Source: Pristionchus mayeri (taxonomy: Eukaryota > Nematoda > Chromadorea > Rhabditida > Neodiplogasteridae). Taken from it: a stretch of DNA of 64,000 nucleotides. The translations under genes and the position numbers were made by a program. How positions within the stretch are numbered: the first letter of the stretch is position 1; every line of letters starts with the position of its first letter. This document shows, in pieces, positions 13,101 through 25,800 of the stretch. The DNA lies in contig BTRK01000001.1 of the NCBI GenBank assembly GCA_036245805.1, positions 24,683,087 through 24,747,086 of the forward strand, in the 5' to 3' direction. Under the pieces are notes generated by a model. That model was not told the origin of the DNA, searched no databases, and was given only the letters and a program-made list of their open reading frames with translations.

Positions 13101-13697
13101 GGTTCGCATTTATCCAAATACTCTTCTAGCCCCCAATATATCGTGGTCATCTCGACGAACCGTCTCATTCCCTCTGGGATATCCTGTCGATCTCCCCGTT
13201 GCTCCTCCTCCAGTTATTCCCTTGATCGTCCCCTTCGCCTTATCCACAAACGACTCCATCCTCACGTAATTGGATGGCACGAATCCAATCTGGCCACTCT
13301 CGTTCATTACCTTCAATGGACGGCCATTAGCCACTTCTATTATCGTTCACACAATGCAACATCCCCTCCCCTTCTCTCTCCACTTCATTCCCATTATCGC
13401 TCTAATTAATCTTCTAACTACTTTACACTACCATTCAATCTACTGTCGAAAGAACGAAAAGGAGTTTGGTTTTTATAAGGCCATTAGGAAGAATAGACTA
13501 GGAATACAAATAGTTCCGCAGTTTTTACGCTTTCTAGGTCTAAAAAATGGAAGTATTCAAAGTGCGACCTTCCACCAGTTCTTGGAGTCATCCAATAACT
13601 TGAGTCTCTCGTTCTTCTTCATGCTCAATTCCTGATCCTCTTGAGCAGTGTAGTCATACTTGACAACGACGAAGACGTCGCCAGCCGACGAGGCCAT
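10140..13697 (-). CDS. nck-1: NCK-type adaptor, three SH3 domains plus SH2 (422 aa)
   Basis: Cytoplasmic adaptor linking phosphotyrosine sites (SH2) to proline-rich actin regulators (SH3). Exons 13697-13569, 13310-13122, 11954-11874, 11769-11644, 11545-11420, 11158-11098, 10912-10809, 10760-10671, 10625-10404 and 10280-10140 join in phase. SH3-1 spans about 8-64 ([32 protein letters not shown]). SH3-2 spans about 134-191 ([35 protein letters not shown]). SH3-3 spans about 217-272 ([34 protein letters not shown]). SH2 spans about 324-418 ([25 protein letters not shown] with the phosphate-binding Arg, then HFKV). The order 3xSH3-SH2 is diagnostic of NCK. Length is slightly above vertebrate NCK (377). 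The intron after exon 2 is about 1.17 kb and contains an inverted-repeat element whose right end overlaps the exon (see findings). Two acceptors are unusual (TTGAAG, TTTGAG). Confidence 0.93.
12823..13139. repeat. MITE-like inverted-repeat element in nck-1 intron
   Basis: The left end (TATTGGGTTCTAGAAGCGCA) is the imperfect reverse complement of the right end, which reads CCCCCAATA on the plus strand and includes TTTATCCAAATACTCTTCTAG. Both arms also share ATGCATTTAAGCAATG-like cores (12868-12884 and 13081-13094). TA flanks both sides. There is no coding capacity. It belongs to the non-autonomous foldback class. Confidence 0.7.
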
Positions 13698-16382
13698 CTT
13701 AAACGAGACCGTCAAGGAGAGGGCAGACATACAGGGCAACACAAACAGCTACAAGGACTATATGTGCAACTTATGCTGGCAAAATAGGCAATAGTGTACA
13801 CTAGAAAAAAAATAGAGAGAAAGAGACGACGATACGTAAGAGCATGGAAAGAAGTGTGATGATTCCTGCCCTACTCGACATCTCAGCAGAAGCATATTTC
13901 GTAAGCAAAAAAAAATGGAAATATGAGGAATGGATGACTCATTCCCACCACTTCAGTTTACTACTCTTTCGGTCTATGACGTACAAACCATCTGACACTT
14001 TCAAAGAAAGACGGTGTAAAGAATCCAGAGAGAAAGAAAGAAAGAAAAAAAAAGAGTGAGAGCGAGAATCAGACATTCTAAATACATTCGTCTCTTTCGA
14101 GAAAAGGTATATGAAGAATAGAAAGTATATTTACTATAAGAGGGAAATAAGTCAGGACTCAGGAATGGACTCAAAAAGGCAAGAGAACGTATTTGGAATA
14201 AGACATTGCAGGAATGAAATGTTGAATGGGCACAGAAGAAGCCTAGAGGAATCGAAATGGAGTAATGTGCGAATTGAGAGACGAGCGAGAAAAGAGATAG
14301 GGAGAGAGGGGGAGAAGGGATAGGTCAGAAGATGGATGAGAAACAGAGAAACAGTAGATACATGATGGAATGACTAACGGGTTACGGGTTCAATATCATC
14401 CATACATAAAAAAATAATGAAATGTGACGAATAGGGAAAAAGAATGCGGCTGGCTTGAACAAATGTAAAGGATCGAGAGGTGATTAGATAGATACAACAA
14501 GTTAGTAGAATCAAGAGGAGAAAGTGAACGATTGGGGGCAAATCGATCGAAGCAGCAAAGACGGAAAAATTGAGCCCCCAGGGAATACACTCAGTACTTC
14601 TTTCCTCTTTCCTTCTTCTCCCCCTTAAGAGACCCTCAATCACTGACTGAGACTGCCTTTTTAGGCCAGAGGATGAAGAAGATGAGTGGAGATATGAAGA
14701 GAATGGGAATGGAGAGGGCAGGAAATGAGGTACTTCCGTGTGAAATGAGAATGAGAAGGATGGAGGGAACAGACAGAGGACTGGGAACGGACTCTCATCC
14801 ATTCAGTTGGTGTAAAAATCTAGCAACTCGGAGTGGGGGAAGGACACTCATTGAGTGAGTGGAATGCGAGACGTGAGTCTGCCCTCCCATCCCATCTCTC
14901 ACCCACACAGCACAACTGCTGTTATGACGATGATGGGAGAAGACAAAGGGATACGCGAATAGCCTCGATTAGAGAATGCCGAGCTCATTTCCATCTCTCG
15001 ATCACCTTGAGGAGTCACTCCTTGAGCGAGATATTGTTGGCCCATCAAGAGAAGAGAGGAGAAGAGAAGACATTGAGAGGGGTGATGGGGGCTAATATTG
15101 AAGGAGGAGACTATTGAGAATTGCACATGGACCCGAACAAGACACGCATTTTGACCTCGATATCGACTACAAGCAATGGTCATTCATACGAATGATTGAG
15201 ACGGTAGGAGAAAAGAAGATATGTCGCGGGTCATTACATCATTCACGATCTAATCTTGCGATAAATGGGGAGTCTCTTCTAGGTACTCTATCCCGAACAC
15301 TCTCCACTGGATGTATGAGGGGCATCCATACTGTTCATTAATATTCGAAGAGTACGCGGATTGAGGAGAGGGGATAAAGTGTATGGCGAGAGAGGAGATC
15401 TGACCGGTCTCCCTACTCTTGCTCTCTGGCAAAGAAGGGACAACTGCACATGAGAGTCGTTAAGCCAGATCGCACACTGTGTTTACCAGGAAAGTCCACT
15501 CATTCTCGTGATTGAGATTTACCCCCCACACACAGTGCTCGGATGGTACAGTGCTTTGATTGATATCATTTAGACATTAGTAGCAAGAGATACGGTTGGA
15601 AAGAGCGATGCAATGAAAGGGAGAGGCAGAAGGGCACCAACTTGTGCAAATTCGGGAGTGCCGCGTTTCCACACGCAAAAAGTCCGCGCATTGCACTTCT
15701 GAATATGTCCTTTCGCATGAAGGAAGAACGAAGTCCATCTAAGACGACAGCGAATGGACTTTAGATTGCCTAGCTCGAGTTTTCATTTGAAATTTTTTAT
15801 CTAACCTCACGAATCGCTTAAAAGAAGTGCTTGCGCAATAATTATGGAAATACCATGCGAGCTGTTGAAGAGAGGGATTAGAAAGAATCTTAATATGGGG
15901 ATAAGCCTGCATAATGGATGACTATCACGACTGGCCGGAACGAGTGCATTAATGGACAGAGAAGCATGGAGCAGGAACAGAGAGGGTATGCAAATGGGTG
16001 TCCTAGAGGGAGAAGGAAGGAAGTGAGGGAGGGAGGAGAAGGGACGGCGACCCATCGATTCCCCCCTCTCCTTCACACTCAGTCATACAAGAGAAGTCTC
16101 TCCTTCTCATGGAATGGAGCAAGGAAGCACCGTTCACGACAAGATTCGAGGTATCATTTGAGTGTCTCTTCCTCTCTTTCTCTCCCTTCACTTCCCCCTT
16201 CTACCCACATTCTGTGACTCCACTGCACTTTCTCACCCAACTCGCAATCAATTCACTCGCGTGCTCTTTTCTTTTCTCTCGCTTCCAAAAGTGTTTTATG
16301 TTGATCTGATAAATAGAACGGGAGGACGATAGTGGGTGGTTGATAAGGGCTCACGGGGTAAGGATGAGAGATAGGCGCGAGA
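13698..16382. other. 2.7-kb intergenic region, no gene supported
   Basis: Divergent spacer between nck-1 (minus) and the first MAP2K (plus). It is purine-rich around 14020-14330 (GAAAGAAAGAAA runs). Frames here (for example 14374-14802 minus and 15918-16217 plus) lack conserved motifs and splice structure. It probably holds both promoters. No RNA gene was recognised. Confidence 0.45.
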
Positions 16383-19065
16383 ATGGAAAGTCCCCATTCG
16401 ATAGTATTGCGCGATCAGAGTGACAGTGCAGGCGTATTTGGTGTGTCTACCTGTATCATCACTCTTCTCACATTAGACTTTGTCGCGTACAATTTATCCT
16501 GATCCATCTCCCTTTTCATATTTTTTCTAGCCAATCAATACCATTCAGAATTCGAGGCACGAGTTAGGAAATGGCGCCGTTTGCGATTCGGCTTCTCTGA
16601 TGCCGTAAACTTTATACCTGGTGAACAGTTACCCATTTATATATACATTATATTTAAATACTATAAATAAGCCAAACTGCTTTCTAACATAAAAATTGTA
16701 TTTAAAATCTGTACTAAATCACAAACTACTTCGTCTAAAGGAAACGAGTTACGTATTTCTAGGTCGTCGTGCTACTTCCTCAGACAATCACAATAGGAGC
16801 GAGAGGGCCGAATCTGTATCCCCCACTAAACCAGTAGTACCGTCCACCCCTCCACCAGGTTTTTAATAAAATGGTTGTGCTCTTCATATCAATATCACAG
16901 GATTTCGATTGAAACCGCAGTTAAACCTTCCAATAGGGGCTGCCACTTCTCCTCTTCCTCGAAAAGTGATGGATCGTGCTGCTCATTTAGGTAATTTCAT
17001 GACTATTAATAATCCATTCAGCTTAAATTGAGCAGGAATCACATCTACTCCACTAGTAATCCCACCCGATGATGAAATGAGTCCGGGGACAAGACAAAGG
17101 AGAGAGGTTTGAAACCTTTGAACGAAATCAATCAGCGAGCAGTTCATTCAGAGGGCTCAAAAACTCCAAGAAATAAAGAAAAAGGCGAATCAATTACGAA
17201 TTTTCGGCGAGGGGCAGGTAAACGACACAAATCTCCGCATGAGACAAGCTAGTCATTCCAGATGAATGTGACTAGTTTGAGTGAACTCACTCATCGACGA
17301 CGAATTGGAGAAGGGAACTATGGGAGTGTGGACGAGTACACCCTCAGAGGACAAGTTATGGCTGTCAAGCGGATATTCCTTGTTAGTACTCTCCACGCAA
17401 TTCCATTCCACCAACTGACCCACAATGAGCGTCCTCATTTACAGCTAGGAGGAAGGGATAATGAGAACACGAAAAATGTACTCATGGAGATATCCTTCGC
17501 TATGGCTGACCATAGGCACGAGAACATCGTAAACTCATACGGATTTCTCTACTTCGAGGTGAGATACAATAGCTAACAACGTCAAATGAGCGGATATTAT
17601 GCAGGACACATTCTTCATTTGCATGGAACGAGTAGCATCGTGCCTTAATAAGATCCAGATACGGTAGAGCGGCAGAATGATATCAGTATTATACAGTCGA
17701 ATCTCAGAACGAACAACGAGCCGATTCCTCACGATATTCTACAACGGATCATGGCCGATGTAATTCTAGGGTTGAAATGTCTGAAGGAGAACTTTGTAAG
17801 TGCAAATCCACAAAATAATTACAAATAGATGTTCAGAACATTCTCCATAGAGATGTAAAGCCATCTAACGTTCTAATATCAATGGATGGAGTAGGGAAGA
17901 TCTGTGACTTTGGGATTGCTGGATTTCTGGAAAATTCGTTTGCTCATTCGGCAAATGTTGGATGTCCTCTATATATGGCTCCAGAGAGGTTTGTTTCATA
18001 TGACCACGCAAAATAGTTTATACTCGTAACAGGTTCGATAAAGGGCCAACAGAAAAACAACATAAAGTGCTCAATGCGAATAACTACGATGTTCGATCTG
18101 ATATCTGGAGTCTCGGAATCACCCATGTAGAGTTGGCAAGAGGGAAACATCCTTATGTGGGGTGAGCAAATTTGTTAACGTTCAAGGCGTAATCGCGAAA
18201 ACATGTCAGTGGGAACGAGTTTGAAATGATCTCTCGGATGCTAGACTCTCCGCCGCCATGCATAAATTCGGTATGTTTTAGCCAGCATATATATCAGAAG
18301 ACCTGGACAAGAATGTGATGCTTAATACGAGGAATTACCGATCAATATACTAAGAACATTTTTTCAGGGCGATATTATTTTTTCGAATGAGATGGCGGAA
18401 TTCTCGGAAGGTGTTCTGACGAAAGATCCCCGAAAAAGGCCTAAGTATCAAGATCTAGTTGTAAGTTGATGCAAAAAGATGCCAAAAAACAATGAATTCA
18501 GAGATTCGTATATGTAATTAATGGTATGCACATCTCTCACGAGGTTGTAGCTGAATGGCTACATGATATTATGACAGTAAGTATAATTATTATATGTATA
18601 AGTACTCCTGAAGTCCCAAATACCGTTAATTATAAACTAAAAGGCAACTTAAATTCCATACGAACTTGTATTTGAGATACGCGATGACGACACAAATGGA
18701 TGTGAGGGCGAATATAAACCGAACAATGAGAGGTGAGCACCCATTTCAAAATTTCGTAAACTTCTTGAATACAGAATAAAAATACATAGCGAATCCGGTC
18801 GTTTCATGGATGACGTAAGTTGAAAGAAGTGTGGACTTGTCATAAATGTGCTCCTCTAACTATCTCTCTCTCGGCATGATAGTTTAGCACTAGTTAGCTT
18901 AATAATGATTGTGCTACTTCGCAGGTAGATGATGCTGATCACTTTCTCTACACCTCGTTCCCTGATGAGACCGAAGAACTTCAAAAAAGAAGAGAACGAC
19001 GAAAGATCCATATGGAGAACACGAGAAGCACCACCCAAACAAGTTCAAAATCAGCGTGTAACTAG
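16383..19065 (+). CDS. MAP kinase kinase, paralogue 1 (about 500 aa)
   Basis: Dual-specificity kinase of a MAPK cascade (MKK/SEK type). Exons: 16383-16440 (start, tentative), 16763-16858, 16901-16990, 17036-17106, 17152-17217, 17262-17381, 17445-17558, 17605-17663, 17708-17795, 17837-17988, 18033-18161, 18210-18270, 18368-18460, 18502-18576, 18677-18732, 18775-18814 and 18925-19065. Seen: a Pro-rich N-terminus (KPVVPSTPPPGF), a basic coiled segment (RAQKLQEIKKKANQLR), P-loop GEGNYGSV, catalytic [18 protein letters not shown], an activation loop ENSFAHSANVGCPLYMAPER that keeps two Ser, and SDIWSLGIT. The kinase appears intact. Unusually, about 85 charged residues follow the kinase domain (IRDDDTNGCEGEYKP..., ELQKRRERRK). 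Splicing through the TTTGAG acceptor at 18676 is needed to avoid a TAA at 18650. The first exon rests only on phase agreement. Confidence 0.82.
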
Positions 19066-19540
19066 GTTAATTGATATAGAGATTCGTCGACACATCAGTA
19101 TTAATAATATTTCATTTGGGTTTAAATAGCTAAGTATTAACTCATTCCTGGCTGCCATATTTCCATCGGGTGTGTTTAGTTTAATTATCATTCGATTTTC
19201 ATTTATCATTATATTGAATTCCGATCTATTCGCATACTTCGGGTGAATAATAAGTTCTCCGTTTGATTCCTAAGATTCTAGTCATTCCTCCAATCTCATT
19301 TAGAGTACTCCGATTTGTCCGTGATTCTTTGTTTTCTCATGACATGATCATTCCATCGATGGCGGTATTCTCCTTATCAAGCTTTAGCATATTTGAAATC
19401 GGATAAATTCTTTCAATTAAGTATGTTGATATTTTACTTAAATGAGTTCCGAATAACTCTCTCTAATATCTCAACTGTATAAGAAAAAATTAACATTTCT
19501 GATATTTCAGTACTTTTCAGGAAGATAAAACTTCTCTGAG

Positions 19541-22423
19541 ATGCCAGCAGGAGGATTTGCTAGTGCGTTTAATTTTCCAATATATCAGAAGAATGAGCAA
19601 AAAATTAAAACATGAATGAAGGTATTAAACAATGATTCAGGGCCAGGAGGGCTACTAGATGGAGCGCAAAAACTAGGAGGACCCGATTCCATGAACATGG
19701 TGAATTTTCAAATTTAACATCAAATTCAAATTAAATTTTTAAAAAAAGGAACAAACGGCTTTTGAGTCGAATCGAAGGCTAGTGGTCGTTTCGGTCGAAT
19801 GCTTCGGTCGCATGTCAGGGACCACCGCAACTATAATTAATAGATGTTTTGCGAACAAAACCAATCTAGAGCAGATGAACACCAATAATTGAACAATAAT
19901 TAATTAATTTAAAAAATAAATGAAAACTGAAACAGAAGGTCGCAACGACTAACACAAAAATCAATATGTTGAAATATACCACGAGATAAAGTACTGTAGG
20001 TGTAGGTACTGTATTTATGGCGGATTGTTTTTACGGAAGTATAAGTGCATTATGACCTCCATATTAGCAAAATTCATATGAATTCATGAATTAGTACATG
20101 AAGTAAAAAAAGAAATGTCATGTACTCAATAGAGTCAATGTAGCTTTGTGGGATATTGTGGTTCCGGCTCTATCCAGGCTGGTTGATCACCGTCGGATGA
20201 GAACCTTCCAAAAACAAGATCTCATTGTGAAAATTAAGAAGACGGGATGTACTTTTACCTAATCCTGTAGTCAAAAACACTACTTCAGAGACAAGAAGAG
20301 ATGAATCGGAGATACGAAGCTGTTCGAGCCCAGGCGAATATTCTCAGAATCGGAGGGGAAGAGGTATAATGACATCTGTATAGCATGAAGTCATACATAA
20401 TGGCGAGAATCTAGAGGGAGGGTAGATGGGACATTTTGCTTTAGGATTGAGGGACTGTAGGGATAATTTTGAACGATCTCCATTGACCGTTGAAGAAAAT
20501 GACGAGCATTTCGTGGGCTCCCATGTAAATTCAAAAAAGTGTGAAACTCCTGAAGAGGGATGATGGAAGAATTGTAGATCCGAGCTCAAGTGAGCGATCT
20601 CAAGTTTATCGCTGAGATAGGACACGGAAGCTGCGGACACGTCAGCAAATACACGTACAATGGACAACTCATGGCTGTGAAGGTACTCCTCTTCCTTATG
20701 ATAAATACCTATTTGTGTTGAGAACAGAATTAATATATGTTTTTTTCTTCTTCCAGGAGATGGTGAAGTCAGCGAATGCTGAGGAAATGAAGCGAATCAT
20801 CATGGATCTGGACGTGGTGACGAAAGCCTCCGACTGTCCCAACATAGTACACGCCTACGGATACTTCATCACCCCTGTCAGTGAGAAGCTGTACCTGGAC
20901 ATTCAGTTTAAGGTTACGGTAGATGATGGATCTCATTGCAGGAGAAGGTGATGGTGTGTATGGAAGTGATGGCGACGTGTCTCGATCGACTTCTGCGACG
21001 GACTTCGAATGCCCCCGTTCCAGAACCTATCATTGGACAGATCGCAGTCTCCGTCCTCACGGCACTCGATTACCTCAAGGAGAAACACGTGAGTGTGCCC
21101 TTTCCAATCACCCTCCCCCTCCCTCTCCCTCCCTTACAATCCCCCCTCCCCCCTCTCCCTCCCTTCCAATCAATCCTCTGCAGCACATCATCCATCGTGA
21201 CGTCAAGCCCTCGAACATCCTTCTGGACTGGAACGGCGTCGTCAAACTATGCGATTTCGGAATCTCTGGAAATCTGATCCAATCTAAGGTACTACAGCCT
21301 CGATTGACTCGATTGGACATTTACGGATGCTGAGATTTTCTCGTTACCTCGTTACCGGGTCTACATGTTTATCATTAAGGTCTACACTCGTCAGGCTGGA
21401 TGTCCACCTTACATGGCGCCCGAGAGACTCGACCCAAATGTGAGTAACGGAACCAATGATTTATCATTTTGTCAAATGCTCATTTAGCAGGCTTCACCTA
21501 ACTATGATATTCGAAGTGATGTATGGAGTTTTGGCATTACGATGGTTGAACTGGCACGTGGAAAGTACCCGTGAGTTGCGCCCTCTTTACCAAACACTTT
21601 GAAGTACCCGTTTGCAGTTACGCCAATCTGAACAATGAGTTCGACATTTTCTCGGAGATAATGCGAGGGGAACCTCCAGTACTCACTATTGGCGAGGTGA
21701 GTGAAATTGTCCAGGACACCTTTCATAATCATATGATATCAGGGATTTTCCGAGGAATTCGTTGACTTCGTCTCACTTCTCCTGCAGAAAGAAGTGGAGC
21801 GAAGACCAAAATACAACAAGCTACTAAACCACCCTTTCATCGTTCGATCAAAGGTAGCGAAAAGTTGATTTTATAGCAAATATTTTGAATATTAATCAGT
21901 GAAGAACTTTGTTTAAAACAAATCCGTGAACACCTCAATAATTACCTCATTGTATGGTATACTGTAGATCGATCATGGATATGACTCAACTCTTAAATAC
22001 CGTAGTTGGAGCTACTGTAAGATTTCTAAGCAAACTATTTATTTAGCAATTTTTTTCACATGTTTTCTTCTTTGCTATTTACCTCTAGCTTATTTATTTC
22101 GAGTTTTGCATGACGTATTATTGGTTTGAATCGTAATTTCGCGATGGATAGGAAAGGTTGAGCCCCCCCCCCAGATATAAATGCGCATGCTTGAAAATGT
22201 CGTTTTTGAAGTCATTTAAAATATTTATTTACGTTGCCCAAACCCCTTGTTCTTATTTTGTTTCGCAACAAAAAACAAATTGACTAATGGAACAAAGCGC
22301 CTAGTGAAGTAACTTTGCATACTTGGTGTACGCCTTTTTATTGCATCTCTAAAATGTGTATTCCAGAACGAGGACACGGACGTTGTAGACTGGTTCGCGA
22401 ACATCATGCAGCTGGATGATTAG
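19541..22423 (+). CDS. MAP kinase kinase, paralogue 2 (350 aa)
   Basis: Second MKK/SEK-type kinase, in tandem 475 bases after the first. Exons 19541-19562, 19641-19699, 19749-19781, 20289-20363, 20578-20682, 20757-20876, 20942-21088, 21184-21288, 21380-21439, 21491-21570, 21618-21696, 21743-21853 and 22367-22423 give a complete protein of normal MAP2K length. Seen: glycine loop GHGSCGHV, catalytic Lys98 in [27 protein letters not shown] (Asp193), CDFGISG (Asp211), an activation segment with [18 protein letters not shown], and SDVWSFGIT. The short basic N-terminus ([15 protein letters not shown]) matches the equivalent region of paralogue 1 and may be the MAPK docking part. The gene has a short C-terminus ([14 protein letters not shown]) and lacks the paralogue 1 tail. 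The start ATG (MPAGGF) opens an exon of 22 bases. Confidence 0.9.
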
Positions 22424-22881
22424 GTCTGATAATAGCTATCCATTCCATTAGAAATGAATTATCTCCCTTATTGTACCCTAGAGATTGAGACATGCAATAT
22501 ATGTATCATATAACGGATTATTCTCTTGAAATGACTAACCTAAATAGAGCAGAGGTAGTTGTGACCTAATCAGAGTATTGCTCTCGCATTGAAAATGTGT
22601 ATGAACCTCCAAATCACAGATTTCACATTGTCGATCATTTCTGAGAACTAGCCAACTGATGTCTTGTGCTCCAAACGTGTTACAACCAAATATTATCGAT
22701 ACCACCTTCCAATTTCATTCTTCGTTTTCGAGGGTCTTCTATTGTCAGGTCCTATCTGTTTCCATGCATAAATTGTTCCCCCAGATTCTACGATCAATTC
22801 ATAGGTAATGTGTTCCACAGCACACCTGAAATCTACCTGTTGAGTGGAAGTAATTCAGTTGATCATGATGAATTCTTAGAC

Positions 22882-25800
22882 ATGTCGGATGAAGATGTGT
22901 TACCAATGTCTAGTGGCGAGGATACTGAGTCAGAAGCAGATTCGGAAGAGGATTTGGGGAGGAACGATGGTGATAGCGTCGATTCCGTGAGCGAGGTCGG
23001 GTATATCAGTGAGATATTACAGTAAAGTAGAGATGTTTGGTTAATATATCTGTGTGGTTTAGGATGAGCGGCCTGATGAGATGCTTGTCGACGATTCCGC
23101 CGAATTGGAAATCATTTCTGATGCAGGGTGAGATCGATTTTTAGTCCTTAACTACATCACGGCAATTTTTTCATCAACACACCAGAGAAAAATGGTCCGC
23201 TAAAAATTGCCAATCAGGGTAGTGCGGTGCATTATACGTTCCTGCACGATGGTAACTTTTCAAATTAAATGTACCGTATCTCAGGCAACCTATGCCTAGC
23301 TGTTTATCAGGTAGCAATATACACTGTAGAGATACTGTATGTTTACTGTAGAGAATCTATGTATTCCTATTTTTAGCAAGTCTTTCTGTGTTTAAAAATG
23401 TTCGCGAAAGGGACCATTTCTTTCAACAGGGTGTCGATAAAAAAATTGCCGTGTACATAGTAATCAAATTGGTGGTAGATACGACTACACCTTTCTCGCA
23501 CGTATCTGCCTTCCGATTGACTTGATGCCGGGCATTGAGGCTCGTCGATACATTGATGCTATCGTCAGGAAGGTATCACTTACCATTCTTTAGTGATATG
23601 TTCGTATTCGAAGATGCTTTCTCCAGAGTGGAGGAAGAGTGGAATCAGTAGTGAGATGTGCTCCAATTCCATCCGCAGACTACGAGACACTGATGAAAGA
23701 GCATTCATTCAACGTGACGATCCTTGTTTCTTCGTGAGTAATCTATTAATTCTTTCTATCCATCGTGCATATTCTTTAGTGAATCGACAGTTCACAATGC
23801 ACTGGCTGCTTTTCTCACTCGATTCTCGAAGGAGTCTCGAGGGGGTCTCCAAGATCAGTTGATGATTGAGATACCTAAGCTGCCCTCAGTATTCAACGAG
23901 ATCCGGTGAGTGAGCTACACTTCCTCTATCAGGTTGTTCCATACGTCTTGGTCGTTTTTGAGCACAAAGTTCCAAACTAGCCATTTGGCTTCCCTCAAAT
24001 GACTTTGGTTTGATTTAGTATTATAATTAAGAAGCTCGCATAAAAGGTTCATGGTATTGAAATTAATCGTGCAAGCGTTCAAAGCTATAAATAATAACTT
24101 GAACATAGCAAATGTTTGATAGAAAATTTCAAGATCCTTCGAGTTGGCAACTTTTCTGCGAATGATCAAACTAAAAACCTCAAAATCGTTATTTGGAGTG
24201 TACTGGTTGATCTTTTAACAACTGTTGACCCTAGTTGTTGCTAGCTTTAGCTTTAACCAATCCACAAAAAATATCATTTTAGAAAAAGTTGTCAATAATT
24301 TAACCCATATTATGGCGATAGAATACCCTATTATGGTGATAGAATACCCTATTATGGTGATAGAATACCCATATCACGCCTCTCATGAGAGAATCAGGAC
24401 AATTCGGGCATTTCGTGGTACAATCCGAAAATTCAATTTTGGGGTTTTAGCCGATCTAGGGGTAATACACGGTCCTGAATCCGATTTTGGGCTTTGCGAA
24501 TTTCCATCTTGATCAGCGACTGCAGCAGCTTGCTGCGAACATTCCAGACCTTCACTTTGGAGCATCTGAAAATATGTCCAAAATAATTAATTTGAGCTGA
24601 AATTTGGTCCGTAGGCATCAAGTGTGCTCTTACTGGATTCACCTTATCGATTTTTCGGTAGATCAAAATTTGACCTCTGAGCAGTTTTTGCTCCATAACT
24701 TTAACAGTTCGGAGTAGAAACAAACCAAACTTTTGCATCTTTTAGAGAATTAAATTCTGCATCGACTTGATTTTTTCCAGATTTTTTCCATATGGTTAAG
24801 TTTGGTTTATAAGCGAAAAACAGTGAAAAAGTGCAGCGCGCGCCTGTCTGCTCTGCGCATAAAGGTGGTAAGAAGTTTCATTTCAAATCGGGAGGTCCGG
24901 GGTTCGACGCCCCATCGAAGAAAACATGTTTTGCTTGGTAACAAACTTCATTTCCATTGTGCTCGCATGCATAAATATTCATTGTGATGCCTTGTTATAT
25001 ATATTCGAACTGTTTGTGAGATGCATGACCATGCAACCAATTACCATGCGTAGTGTAGTGAATAAATATCATGCAAGAAATGTTATCAACGAGCAAAACA
25101 TGCTTCCTTCGATGGGGCGTCGAACCCCGGACCTCCCGATTTGAAATGAAACTTCTTACCACCTTTATGCGCAGAGCAGACAGGCGCGCGCTGCACTTTT
25201 TCACTGCTTTTCGCTTATAAACCAAACTTAACCATATGGAAAAAATCTGGAAAAAATCAAGTCGATGCAGAATTTAATTCTCTAAAAGATGCAAAAGTTT
25301 TGCTCACCTGCGCAGAACAGACAGGTGAGCAAAAGGTAAAATTCCCTGTAAGAAATATAATTTTTCGAAAAAGTGGTGTCCGATTGCGTCATCACTACGC
25401 AAGAGAGAGAAATTTCCATAAGTTCTCAAGAAAAGCAGATTGTTCCCCATTAGATTTACTATTCCTATTCCAATTTTTAGCTCAATACATGGAGTGGTTC
25501 AAAAATTATGACGAAAAGAAAAAGCTGCCGAATACTTTCCGGCGATACTGTATGTTCGAATCGCATCATGATTTTTGGGTATCCGGAAAGTTTAAGTTTT
25601 TCCAAATGTGATATTTTGAAACTTTTCTAAAAATAATTTTTGGCTGTCGTATTTTGAGGGCAAAAATAGCCGACCATTCTCATATAGTGGAGTGTGAAGC
25701 ACATTGTAAGTACTTTTCAAAAATAGGTCAAAGATCTTTCATGCTTCAACATAGCGCGACTTACGCAGCATTGGATTCAATCCTGGCCGAGGAAACACTT

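Noticed and set aside
17664..17707. In-frame TAG and apparent frameshift in MAP2K paralogue 1
   Set aside because: A 44-base intron from GTAGAG to CTCAG removes it and restores the frame (NNEPIPHDIL).
18577..18676. TAA stop before the C-terminal tail of MAP2K paralogue 1
   Set aside because: The acceptor TTTGAG at 18676 is used elsewhere in the window and skips the stop in phase. Kept only as something to confirm by cDNA.
24802..25225. Identical 60-70 residue frames on both strands (VYKRK...[10 protein letters not shown])
   Set aside because: They are the two arms of an inverted repeat read in opposite directions. There is no splice or start context and no known domain.
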